Source: Prochlorothrix hollandica PCC 9006 = CALU 1027 (GTDB lineage Bacteria > Cyanobacteriota > Cyanobacteriia > Prochlorotrichales > Prochlorotrichaceae). From it: 64,000 nucleotides of DNA. This document shows positions 1-9,392 of this stretch, one piece after another. A program made the position numbers and the translations under genes. The notes under the pieces are model-generated. The model had not been told where the DNA came from, searched no databases, and was given only the letters and a program-made list of their open reading frames with translations. The stretch covers positions 586,856 through 650,855 of the forward strand of contig NZ_KB235933.1 of the NCBI RefSeq assembly GCF_000332315.1, read 5' to 3'. Each line of letters opens with the position of its first letter. Position 1 is the first letter of the stretch.

Positions 1-153
1 GATGGTAATGCCGCCAAAAATATCGAAAAGTCTGGGTTGGGGCTAACCCAAGACTCTAAATGGACAAAGAACGGGCGTAAGACCAGGATGTCTGGCAATC
101 CGACTGCTTTGTCTAGCCATCCGTACAGCGAACAGCTTGGACTATTCGCCTAG
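1..153 (+). pseudogene. tnpB: TnpB C-terminal end (cut by window edge)
   Basis: The first 50 codons are open and end in TAG at 151-153. They begin DGNAAKNIEKSGLG, the third RuvC motif of TnpB, the RNA-guided nuclease of IS200/IS605/IS607 elements. The Asp and Asn of DxNAAxNI belong to the nuclease active site, and the Lys/Arg-rich tail is typical of the family. The start lies outside the window, so this cannot be judged intact or broken; it is typed as a fragment only because it is partial here. The characteristic element end follows immediately. Confidence 0.85.
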
Positions 154-192
154 CCGGAGAATCCCTGCACCTTTAGTTGGGGAGCATCTCAA
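154..192 (+). mobile_element. Right end of tnpB element / omegaRNA 3' region
   Basis: Directly after the tnpB stop comes a stretch with the core GAGAATCCCTGCACC then TTTAGTTGGGGAGCATCTCAA. This order (stop, GAATCCC, CACCTTTAG, GGGGAG, TCAA) is the usual right end of IS605/IS607 tnpB elements. In such elements the end of tnpB plus this segment is transcribed as the omegaRNA scaffold, and the bases just outside the end act as guide. The exact boundary is inferred from the motif. Confidence 0.6.
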
Positions 193-782
193 CAGTGGGG
201 ATGGGGGGCGGGGTTTTCTGGTTTTCTCCCTGCCTGCCCGTGCTGTTTGCCCTGACTGTTGGCCGATCGCTGTGCTTTCAGCCCCCTGCCTGTGCTATCT
301 GCCCTGACTATGGGCGTGAACTAGCCGGGGACCGCCCCAGGGACTAGAAATTTTTGAACGCATAAACCTTTGAGCGGGCACGGGCGGCGGTGCATGGGGC
401 GAAAAGCGTTAATCTCCCGGCGATCGCCCTGACCATGGGAGGCTGACAAGCGAAGACCGGCAACCCAGGGACTAGGGAACGGATTTGGGTCAACCTTTGG
501 CGGGGCGTAGCGACAAGGACAAGCGAAAACCACGACCCAACCCCACAGGATCGCCCCCGCAAAAAGATTCCAGCGATCGGGACCTATGGCTGACGCGAAG
601 CGTCAGAAACCCAGCAGGGCGGGAACAGGACCGCCCACGCCCCAACCCTGAAGGACTTGGACCTATGGCTGACGCGAAGCGTCAGAAACCCAGCAGGGCG
701 GGAACAGGACCGCCCCAGCGGAAACCCCCGGTGACCTGACCCGCAGCGATCGCAACCGTTGCAGCACCGCAATTTTCCCAAT
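193..782. other. Non-coding stretch beside the tnpB element
   Basis: I see no convincing gene. The stretch is GC-rich and built from degenerate partial repeats: CTGCCTG..GTGCT..TGCCCTGACT recurs near 229 and 287, and a 56-bp direct repeat lies at 581-715. ORFs here have repetitive composition and no recognisable motif. Confidence 0.5.
581..715. repeat. 56-bp direct repeat with internal palindrome
   Basis: The segment 581-636 recurs identically at 660-715, separated by 23 bp. Each copy contains CTGACGCGAAGCGTCAG, a 7-bp stem with a GAA loop, so each transcript strand could form a hairpin. Confidence 0.85.
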
Positions 783-813
783 AAAAAAGCCCGATCGCTG
801 CTAGAGATCGGGC
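783..813 (-). terminator. Rho-independent terminator of the minus-strand pair
   Basis: On the minus strand GCCCGATC pairs with GATCGGGC across a 9-nt loop and is followed by six T. It lies 76 bp after the stop of the small membrane protein gene ending at 889. Confidence 0.75.
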
Positions 814-888
814 CGTCATCTTGCATAGCCGAAAACTCAGAATCCCCAGCAGGGTTACTACTGAGGATCCACAATAATCAATAAATCA

Positions 889-1053
889 CTAGAACGGGGA
901 GCTTGTTGTATCGTGCCCTCCGGCCTTGTCCCCCAACGATACCACAATCAAGCCACCGATCGCCATGAGGTTTAGTGCTAGCAGGACGGCGATCGCTCTA
1001 ATCCAAAAGCTCCAGTGCCGTGTTGTTTCGTTTAGCGATCGCAGTTCCCTCAC
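889..1053 (-). CDS. Small single-pass membrane protein (54 aa)
   Basis: GTG start at 1053-1051, sharing one base with the TAG stop (1055-1053) of the upstream regulator; the reading frame closes with TAG at 889-891. The product has a charged N-terminus (RELRSLNETTRHW), one hydrophobic helix at about residues 17-39 (WIRAIAVLLALNLMAIGG onward) and a short polar tail. The stop/start overlap implies translational coupling, and the terminator at 783-813 closes the transcript. I recognise no family. The short length makes chance possible, but the overlap, helix and terminator together support a real gene. Confidence 0.55.
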   Translation of the reverse strand: MRELRSLNETTRHWSFWIRAIAVLLALNLMAIGGLIVVSLGDKAGGHDTTSSPF

Positions 1054-1661
1054 TACTTCACCGCCTCCCCGGTAAGCATCCTCTGCGACCCTGGCGATAT
1101 TCCAGGCAAGGCTTTGGGCTTCGATCGACGGAATTGCCGGATCATTCCCCCGATCGCCAACTCCCCCAAATCTTCTGCCCCTTTCGCCGCCATGTTTTGA
1201 CCAGCCTTGATCAGGATCTCGGCACAGATAGAGTCCGGGTGCATGGCATCCGCTAGCATCAGGCTCCGGTCTTCTATGTAGGCATCCCGTGCGTCCAGGG
1301 CAGTGGAGATCTGATCATCAATGGTGGTGGTCAGGTTAGAGAAGGATCGAAAGGCTTCATCAGCGGCCTCTCCCACCCGATCGCCGTCCGGCCTTGATCC
1401 ACCCTGCACCGGGGGCTGCTCTTCTTCCAACATACCCTCCCGATATTTGCGGATCACGTCAATATCGGAGGGCCGTAGATACCGGGTTTTCCCTTCGTAG
1501 TAACCCAGGGCCACGTTGTATTTAGTCAGGATTTCCCGGACCCAACGGTTCACCGTCTGGGGGGTGGTGTCGAAGATCTGCCCTGCCACCTCCGCTACTT
1601 TGAGATCAGCCTCGGCGATCGCCTCTCCATTGTCCATATCTGTCCTTGCATCATCGGCCAT
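1053..1661 (-). CDS. Helix-turn-helix regulator-like protein (202 aa)
   Basis: Residues about 22-75 (VAEVAGQIFDTTPQTVNRWV, then LGYYEGKTRYLRPSDIDVI) look like a helix-turn-helix with a wing, as in MerR-like and plasmid or island regulators: an Asp/Thr-rich turn, an RWV recognition helix, and a Tyr-Leu-Arg-Pro segment preceding the next helix. The remainder is helical and acidic, without a recognisable effector domain. The gene is coupled to the small membrane protein downstream, which suggests a regulator paired with a membrane partner. The DNA target is unknown. The call rests on motif appearance only. Confidence 0.55.
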   Translation of the reverse strand: MADDARTDMDNGEAIAEADLKVAEVAGQIFDTTPQTVNRWVREILTKYNVALGYYEGKTRYLRPSDIDVIRKYREGMLEEEQPPVQGGSRPDGDRVGEAADEAFRSFSNLTTTIDDQISTALDARDAYIEDRSLMLADAMHPDSICAEILIKAGQNMAAKGAEDLGELAIGGMIRQFRRSKPKALPGISPGSQRMLTGEAVK

Positions 1662-1838
1662 ATTCCAGACTCCCGTTCTGAACTATTCGGAATCACGTCC
1701 TAGACTATAGGGCACGGATTCTAAGCCTCACATTGGGCGTTCTCTGGACTGGAAACGGGCCGCGATCGCTCCCCCCACATCAGCACCCAATACATTGCTG
1801 CTACGGGCTTTGGAGTCCACGGCCCCCCGCTGTTCCGT

Positions 1839-2435
1839 TCACTGGGGATCGGTATTCTCAGAATCTGAGGCTGGGAGTTCTGATGTTGTTCCCCAGAGAC
1901 CCAAGCCCTGTTCTTTGGCCATTTCTTCCCACTGGGGCAGTACCTGATCCGTAAAACAAAGGCTATTGTCCAGGGTTGCCAGCCCCGCTAACACCATTTC
2001 CCCTGAGGGCATCCGTTCTGTTAGGGTCGGCTCAGTCTCAACGGGGATAAACACATCCCCCGCGATCGCTCCCGGTTTGGTCATATAGGGCACCACGATC
2101 GCCGTGCCGTCCATGCTCTGATCCAAGGCTTCCTGGAGGAAAGCAACAGCTTCACGGGCGTGGGGTTCTTGGGGGGGTGGCTTGATGCCACATAACAGCA
2201 CCTCCACTGGCTCCCCATCTTGCAGGGCCATGAACCGATCGCCGCTCTCCACCCCCACCCCCGGATCTAGGGTCAGGGTCACAGAATCGGGGGGGCCATT
2301 GCCCCGGTAAGTAATCCAGCCGGAAGGATCAGCGGCTTGGAATCGGGGGAGTAGGGGATACCAATGGGGAAAGGTGGCAACCCCGGCGATCGCCCCCAAT
2401 CCCCCCAAAATGGCCCAACGGTGTAGATGCTTCAT
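1839..2435 (-). CDS. Membrane-anchored thermonuclease-like (SNase-fold) protein
   Basis: 198 residues. The N-terminus (MKHLHRWAILGGLGAIAGVATF) is an uncleaved anchor or signal peptide, placing the rest outside the inner membrane. The remainder follows the staphylococcal nuclease order: VEVLLCGIKPP at about 80, AREAVAFLQEAL, VVPYMT, a GEMVLAGLATLD segment, and a final AKEQGLGLWG helix, the classic end of SNase domains. The usual catalytic Arg of the RLxGIDxPE motif is replaced (VLLCGIKPP), so activity on nucleic acid is doubtful. It may be a binding or scaffold version. It is monocistronic, with a HIP1-rich upstream region. Confidence 0.65.
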   Translation of the reverse strand: MKHLHRWAILGGLGAIAGVATFPHWYPLLPRFQAADPSGWITYRGNGPPDSVTLTLDPGVGVESGDRFMALQDGEPVEVLLCGIKPPPQEPHAREAVAFLQEALDQSMDGTAIVVPYMTKPGAIAGDVFIPVETEPTLTERMPSGEMVLAGLATLDNSLCFTDQVLPQWEEMAKEQGLGLWGTTSELPASDSENTDPQ

Positions 2436-2511
2436 GGTGGACTTATGGAATTACGGAATTACTTGTTATGGTAGGTCTGCGATCGCGTCCCCAACCATGT
2501 CCTAAACCATA

Positions 2512-2850
2512 ATGCACCAGCTCAACTGCTGCGCTTCTTGCCACTATTACGCCCGCAATCCCAACATCGTTTGCGCTCTCCATCCTGCGGGCCAATCCCA
2601 GGGCTACTGTGCCGATTATCAACAGGGGGAACTCCCATTAGCGGTAGCTTGGGCATCCCAGGGCACTACCCCAGAAGATGACCCCAGCGGGGATCCGGTG
2701 CAGGTGGCCCAACGACGGCAGCACCTTCTGGACTGGCATCCCCTCTTTACAGGCCGCTGTCCTGAATGTGAGATGCCGATCGCGGATCCCGGTGTTCCCC
2801 ATTGGGACTGCTCTCATTGCGGCTGGGGGTATGATTCTCCACAACTCTAG
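2512..2850 (+). CDS. Cysteine-rich zinc-ribbon protein (112 aa)
   Basis: Small soluble protein with two cysteine clusters. The N-terminal one has NCCASCHYYARNPN, then CALHP and YCADY; the C-terminal one is CPECEMPIADP..WDCSHCGWGYD, a clean CxxC..CxxC zinc ribbon. The linker carries an acidic PEDDPSGD segment. Proteins of this build are common hypothetical proteins in cyanobacteria, but I cannot assign a function. It stands alone on the plus strand between divergent genes. Confidence 0.7.
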   Translation: MHQLNCCASCHYYARNPNIVCALHPAGQSQGYCADYQQGELPLAVAWASQGTTPEDDPSGDPVQVAQRRQHLLDWHPLFTGRCPECEMPIADPGVPHWDCSHCGWGYDSPQL

Positions 2851-3154
2851 CGGATCCATCCCCCCGATCGCTCCAGGGGTCTGGTCTAGCGTACTACTCC
2901 CGCCCATAGTGCGTATGTTCTAGGGGAAGATCCGTGAATCTACTATCCCCACCGCCCGTTATCATCTGAGATATTAAATAAAGGCGCAATTGTGTAAATC
3001 CATCCCTCTTTCCCCCGGTGCCGGTGCAGGTGCAGGTGCCCATCCAACAGCCCCCCATTGACGTTCCCCTAGAACATCACGCCGCTTAGAATACTGTGGC
3101 GATCGCTCCCCCCGCCTCCCCTGCCTAAATGTCTCCCCCCATGACAGCAGCATC
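2851..3154. other. Non-coding gap before the pilin-like gene
   Basis: No gene seen. The gap contains two of the eight copies of the 13-mer TCCCCTAGAACAT (2915-2927, reversed, and 3065-3077). It also presumably contains the promoter of the pilin-like gene, for which I cannot place -35/-10 elements. Confidence 0.4.
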
Positions 3155-3682
3155 ATGAAAACTCAACCCCAAGGCTTCACCCTCCTAGAATTGCTGGTCG
3201 TGGTTCTCATGGCTGGAATCCTGGCCGCGATCGGAGCGGCGGGCTGGGCTGGATTTCTCAACCGCCAAAAGCTCAACACGGCTACAGAAGAAGCGGTGCA
3301 AGCCATCCGTTTAGCCCAAACCCAAGCTACCCAACGGCGACAAGCCTATCAAGTCAGTTTCCGCAGCGAAGATAACCAAGCTCAGTTTGCCGTTCATCCT
3401 GCCAACATCCCCCCCACCCGTTGGGAAAATCTGAATGATCAGGTTGCCCTGGATATGGGCGTAACCTTTGGCGATCGCATCACCGCCAGTCCAGATCCTG
3501 ATTATGATGCCCTGGTCTTCAGCCATCAGGGGTTTGTGGAGACGGCGATCGTGGGCCTGGAGCAGGACAGCCCCGCTGCCAATGCTGCCCTGGTCTTTGA
3601 GATGACCACTGGCACAGTTCAGCGTTGCGTTAAGCTCATGAATCTGCTGGGATCGATCCGGGTTGATGGGGACTGCGATTAA
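3155..3682 (+). CDS. Type IV pilin-like / pseudopilin protein (GspH/FimT type)
   Basis: 175 residues. The N-terminus has a short basic leader, MKTQPQG, followed by FTLLELLVVVLMAGILAAIG. This is the prepilin peptidase (PilD) site after Gly7, with the invariant Glu at mature position 5 and the hydrophobic pilus-assembly helix. The following QAIRLAQTQATQRRQAYQVSF segment is the helix-to-sheet join of GspH/FimT-type minor pilins. Two Cys near the C-terminus (RCVKLM..VDGDCD) could form the usual D-loop disulphide. It would be inserted in the inner membrane and assembled into a pilus or pseudopilus. No pilus operon is adjacent, so it probably acts as an orphan minor pilin. Confidence 0.85.
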   Translation: MKTQPQGFTLLELLVVVLMAGILAAIGAAGWAGFLNRQKLNTATEEAVQAIRLAQTQATQRRQAYQVSFRSEDNQAQFAVHPANIPPTRWENLNDQVALDMGVTFGDRITASPDPDYDALVFSHQGFVETAIVGLEQDSPAANAALVFEMTTGTVQRCVKLMNLLGSIRVDGDCD

Positions 3683-3821
3683 GCCCCTCACTCTGGGACC
3701 GGCGGCGATCGGTGGTCAGATTTAATACATAGGTACTATCCTAGGGCCAAAAAAATAGCCCCAAGCTGACCTGGGACTGGGGGAATTTTGCCGGGGCTAG
3801 ATGTCTCTAACCCCGATCTAA

Positions 3822-4986
<1,165 letters not shown>

Positions 4987-5294
4987 ACCTGCCATCTTAA
5001 ACCCAGACAGGGCGCGGTGTCTAGGGGCCGTTTGCGAACCCTCCGGTAAAGTGGGACAATACACAACATTTCCGAGACTCCAAAAACGCTGAAACCCTTA
5101 CCCAGTAAGGCTGCGAACCCTCCGACGCAATTACGTTGTTTGAGGCCGATCGCCCGACCCCTCGCAACTGTCACAAGGGCCGGGGTCTGGGGATGGCAAT
5201 ATTCCCAGCAGGGTAACCTTTGCGCCGGGAGCATTGGGCCGCGATCGGGTGCGGGGGAGTGGGTCATGGGGGAATGTTCTAGGGGACGGGGGAC
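4987..5294 (-). promoter_or_regulatory. Probable CRISPR leader
   Basis: This is the non-coding segment between repeat 16 and the nuclease-helicase stop codon. The 13-mer TGCGAACCCTCCG occurs twice (5033-5045 and 5112-5124; on the transcribed strand CGGAGGGTTCGCA), and the sequence is AT-rich just before the array. Repeat orientation puts the leader here, so new spacers would be added at the 4986 end. One copy of the island 13-mer lies at 5274-5286. Confidence 0.55.
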
Positions 5295-8200
5295 TCACTT
5301 TTGATTAACGCTATAGTCAGGCTCAAGAATTCGTACTTGATAGTTGCTAACCTCAACTTCAGCAATGGGAACTGTGCAAGTGTTTCGCAGTGTTTTCCAT
5401 AGAACAGCATCTTGATACTGTTCATGGTCTGGGGGAATGTAGTTCAAGAGACTATCAGAGCAAATGACAAATAATCGCTCTTGAGTGCGAGAAAAAGCTA
5501 CATTTGAGCGATTTAGATTCAAAATGAAACTCACCTCTTGAGAGATCGCCGTAGGATCACTAACAGCAGCAGAGACAATAATGTTAGGCCGCTCTCCCCC
5601 TTGAAGCTTTTCGACTGTATCAATGACCCCGATCGGCTTACCGGGTCCATAGTAGTCAGCTAACTGAAGTTTAAGTAGAGAGCGTTGGGCGCGGTGCGGT
5701 GTGACAATTGCTATGGAATCTGGCTCTAACTCAGGGGCTGCATCTAAAAGCTGCTGAATAATCGCGACTTCAGTAGTATTATTGCTCTGAGACTGTCGTT
5801 CGTTGTGAGCTAGCAGATATACCCCCTCAGAGTGCTGCCAAACTGCCTGAAACGCCTGTGATGGCTCAACCTGTTGGTTCTTTCCTTGGCAGGGTCGTCC
5901 CTGAAGACGGATATTGTCACGTTGGTAAACCAAGTCTAGGAGAGAGCGGATTATGGCGGGTAGGCGGAAGGTATAGGTCAGGGCTGAACTGCAAACTTGG
6001 CTGGGGTCAGGCGTGACAAGCCGGTGGACGGCCTCAAATGCACTGACAAAGGGTTGGTACTTTACCGTGGGGGGGCGATCCTCCCGTTCCCAATCGTGGG
6101 CAACGATCGGAGCCAACTGGCGGTGATCACCAGCTAGCATGATCTGGCCTGTCTCTTTAACTCCTGAAGCCAATGCCAGAAAATGAGAAAAGGGCATCAT
6201 GCTGGCTTCATCCACAACCAAGAGGGTGATATTAAGTTGTGGAAATTCCTTGAAAAGTTTGAGAATAGCATTAGTAGTACCACCAATAACTAGGATTTTG
6301 CTTTTATCTCTGGGAATACTGGAATATTCTTGGTTTTGTGGATAATCACTGACACACAAGATAGAAGACTGATGGCAGCCACTCTCATCACTTGGACTCA
6401 AGCGCATTAACTTTAGAGAAGGTCCAGACAAGTGAACGCTGTCGGCATGAGTCTGAAGCAGACCGAGACGCTCATGTAATCGCAACAATACTGTATCTAC
6501 AGCCGCATGGGTGTTGGCTGAGATAATCACAACTTCTCCGGGCTTGCAACGAGTCGCAACTCGGAGAAAAGTTGCCGTTGCTGTAGTTTCTGTTTTACCT
6601 GTTCCAGGTGGCCCCTGAAGCAACTGAATCCGTGCATTGAGTCCTTCTAGGATTGCCTGCTGCTGATCCGTGTCTAGGCCACTCTGAGAGGCAGGATAGA
6701 TAACAAGACTTTTCAATAAATTTTGTGTTATGGCAAGGTCTTGTGAATCTAATGGACTTTGACTAGGGATTTTTGGATTAGTTGGATCAAACCACTGGCT
6801 TATGGTTTGTTGCTGCTGAATTTCGGATAAGCGCTTATCTACTTTTCCAGCTACAAAGTCGGTAATACTTTCCTCTAAAACTGCGTGCCCTAATCCGCTA
6901 GGAGGAATAAAGTTGTTGAGGACATAAGGATCTGTAGAAGGTCGCGAACTCCCACGAATTGAGAGTTTAACTGTTCCGCAGTCATAGTCTATTGAGTCGA
7001 TATTACAGGTGACTCCGATGTTAGTCAGTTGTTTGAGGCTTTGGGTTCGCTGGGGATCAGCGTGAGAAGGTACAAGTCGAACAAAACTCCCTTCACCTAA
7101 TGTACAGTTATTTTCTAGTGTTTTGGGGGTTATGCCGTAAGCTTCATAGTCAATAGTGGCTTGATATTCCCGATTACCAACTTTGACATCTTTTAGCGGA
7201 ATCATTCGTCCTTGATTCAAGCGATACAGGGGAGGAGTGTTCAGACTCGCACTGAGCCAATTGCTCATTTTGATATAATGATCTAGACGTAGAAAATCTA
7301 ATGAAGACTGAGAAATATTATTAACTCCCAAGCTGAAGTTTTTTAATTTTGATAAGTCGAGGGATTCCTTCTTGATGTCCTCGTTTTTCCAGGTGATTCG
7401 TTCTTCAACCCAGCGTAGGGCATGAAGGCGGGCCAAAAGAAAAAGGTTAAGTTTTGATTGATCTCTGGCTACGTTATAGCGTTCAATCGCCTTGCCCAGC
7501 ATAGTTTCCACAGAATCTGGATTGGGTAAGGTTCCCCATAAAGCCCGGAAATAGGGGGCACTGAGGGAGCGCTGCATTCTGAGCCGCACCTCAAAAAGAT
7601 GTCGATTGCCTGTGTCTTGAGTGGTGAACTCGCCTCTTGAGTCAAGGTTTAGAGGGCGGCGATAGTCAAACAAGTCTTGGCGGAATTCGTGATCTAGCAC
7701 CACAACATTGCCTTCTATTTCTCGGTGCCAGTGATAGCGTTGGCCAAACCATTTCAAAGAGGTCACAACCATCAGATCTCGGCCTGTCCAACCCAGGGCA
7801 AAGCGATTATCCACCTCCTGTTGGAGACAAGAGTAAATGGGCTGTTCGAGACCTGCTCGACAGCCAAGTAGCTCCTTGAAGTGACCGAGCAACTGGGTAC
7901 TAGTGCGGGTGCAAGCTTCAATTAGCTGCTTTATTTCTTGGTGTGACCAGACATAGAAGTGTATAGGTACCTGAGTATTTTCTTCTCCTGCAACAGTTTG
8001 AATAGTCTTCACAAGCTTTTGGAAAAATTGCTCTAAAATTTTGCCCTCTTTGAGGCTATCCTTGGCCATGTCACCTGACCAAGAACTAGGAGAGCCTCTC
8101 CCTATAGTTCTTCCATTTATCTTCCCAGTTTGATCGTTGAGCTTTTCCCGAATCACTGGATCTGGAACCCAGCGATCTCCTTCCTGCTTAAAAGTAGTCT

Positions 8201-9377
8201 CCAGTAAACCCTCGCTATTGGTGATGTGCGCTGACAGGCATCCAATCCGGTTCTCCACATAGTCATAGTCCACCACAAGATATACCCGAATTAGTCGTTG
8301 CCCCTGCACTTCGTGGGGTGGTAATTGGCTTTGAATCTTACTAGGGAGAGCGGTGACTTCATAAGTCATTTCATCACGATTACCAGGTAACGTGGTACGG
8401 CGAGCAGCGGCTAGCACCTTGAGCCGATCGAGGTTATCGGTGAATCGATCGTCCTGACGAATCTGCTCAGCCTTTGCCCCCTCCAGGTTTAGGTCTGCTA
8501 AATCATCCAGCGTCTGGATCCCAGCAGTCTGTAAGACTCGAATTAGGGGTGGCTGGAGGCCCAAAAGTTCAAGGCGACGGCGGCGGGCACTCTCAGGGAG
8601 ACAATGAACAGCAAATTTGCAATCTGCGCACTTGCCATTGATGGTGTAGTCCAGTTCCTCCAGGGGATCCTGTAGAATTCGAGCGAAACTTCCATCCGGC
8701 TGTAACAAATATTGCAAGTCTGACTGCTCCAAAGTCAGGTCAAAGGCTGGAATCTCAACAAGGTTTTGGATAGTGCTGGTTTCCTCATCAATCCGCACCA
8801 CTAGCGCCTCAACCTGTTCTGGCATCAGACGGTGATGGCCAACCTGTACCCCGTTGGATAGAAGCTTTTGCACCATCATTTGGTACAAGGCTACCTGCAC
8901 CCGTTGGTAGGTCTGATCCTTGCGGCTGGCTTTACTCTCTACCAATCGCAGGTAGGGCTGATTGTCACGCCATTGCAACAGCACAAAGTCAATTTGTCCT
9001 CGAATATGAAAGCCTCTTAACTCCACCTCGATCGCAACCTCACGAGCATAGGCTAGCTGACCTGGTGTGAGGTCTTGAATCTCGCTAAGCCAGTCTAGCC
9101 AGAGCAACTTTTTAGCTTCTGGATCTGATGCTGCAATCTCTGCAAAACCAGACTCTATCAGGTACTTAGCACATTCATCCTCTCGCTGTCGCCCTGCCTC
9201 TTGTAGCACAGGATCTAAGAGGGTCTCTTGCATCATGCCCAAGGCAGGATGTTTGCGGGGGATTGCTTGGTTTTTGTGGGTATTGAGTTTGAAGCGGCGA
9301 TCGCAGCCGTGATAACGCACGTATTCGCCAACTTCAGTAACCCGGATTGACGGTAGATTAGAGATTGTAGATGTCAT
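5295..9377 (-). CDS. Cas4-like Fe-S nuclease fused to SF1 (Dna2/UPF1-type) helicase
   Basis: 1360 residues. The N-terminal ~290 residues are a RecB/Cas4-type PD-(D/E)XK nuclease: Cys25, Asp130 in RGQIDFVLL, Glu147-x-Lys149 in VESKAS, and a QxxxY-like segment at 161-165. Cys250, Cys253 and Cys259 together with Cys25 form the expected 4Fe-4S ligand set. A middle region of about 500 residues matches the TM0106-type RecB/RNase-H-like family in feel. The helicase has Walker A GPPGTGKT (~920), motif II VVDEAS (~1052), GDHRQLAP, and motif VI RSNVAFSRTQERL (~1290). It should unwind and cut DNA ends. It lies 16 bp downstream of the DnaQ remnant and next to the CRISPR leader, suggesting a role in DNA-end processing or defence. 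Confidence 0.88.
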   Translation of the reverse strand: MTSTISNLPSIRVTEVGEYVRYHGCDRRFKLNTHKNQAIPRKHPALGMMQETLLDPVLQEAGRQREDECAKYLIESGFAEIAASDPEAKKLLWLDWLSEIQDLTPGQLAYAREVAIEVELRGFHIRGQIDFVLLQWRDNQPYLRLVESKASRKDQTYQRVQVALYQMMVQKLLSNGVQVGHHRLMPEQVEALVVRIDEETSTIQNLVEIPAFDLTLEQSDLQYLLQPDGSFARILQDPLEELDYTINGKCADCKFAVHCLPESARRRRLELLGLQPPLIRVLQTAGIQTLDDLADLNLEGAKAEQIRQDDRFTDNLDRLKVLAAARRTTLPGNRDEMTYEVTALPSKIQSQLPPHEVQGQRLIRVYLVVDYDYVENRIGCLSAHITNSEGLLETTFKQEGDRWVPDPVIREKLNDQTGKINGRTIGRGSPSSWSGDMAKDSLKEGKILEQFFQKLVKTIQTVAGEENTQVPIHFYVWSHQEIKQLIEACTRTSTQLLGHFKELLGCRAGLEQPIYSCLQQEVDNRFALGWTGRDLMVVTSLKWFGQRYHWHREIEGNVVVLDHEFRQDLFDYRRPLNLDSRGEFTTQDTGNRHLFEVRLRMQRSLSAPYFRALWGTLPNPDSVETMLGKAIERYNVARDQSKLNLFLLARLHALRWVEERITWKNEDIKKESLDLSKLKNFSLGVNNISQSSLDFLRLDHYIKMSNWLSASLNTPPLYRLNQGRMIPLKDVKVGNREYQATIDYEAYGITPKTLENNCTLGEGSFVRLVPSHADPQRTQSLKQLTNIGVTCNIDSIDYDCGTVKLSIRGSSRPSTDPYVLNNFIPPSGLGHAVLEESITDFVAGKVDKRLSEIQQQQTISQWFDPTNPKIPSQSPLDSQDLAITQNLLKSLVIYPASQSGLDTDQQQAILEGLNARIQLLQGPPGTGKTETTATATFLRVATRCKPGEVVIISANTHAAVDTVLLRLHERLGLLQTHADSVHLSGPSLKLMRLSPSDESGCHQSSILCVSDYPQNQEYSSIPRDKSKILVIGGTTNAILKLFKEFPQLNITLLVVDEASMMPFSHFLALASGVKETGQIMLAGDHRQLAPIVAHDWEREDRPPTVKYQPFVSAFEAVHRLVTPDPSQVCSSALTYTFRLPAIIRSLLDLVYQRDNIRLQGRPCQGKNQQVEPSQAFQAVWQHSEGVYLLAHNERQSQSNNTTEVAIIQQLLDAAPELEPDSIAIVTPHRAQRSLLKLQLADYYGPGKPIGVIDTVEKLQGGERPNIIVSAAVSDPTAISQEVSFILNLNRSNVAFSRTQERLFVICSDSLLNYIPPDHEQYQDAVLWKTLRNTCTVPIAEVEVSNYQVRILEPDYSVNQK

Positions 9378-9392
9378 TAAATTAGGTGCCTC

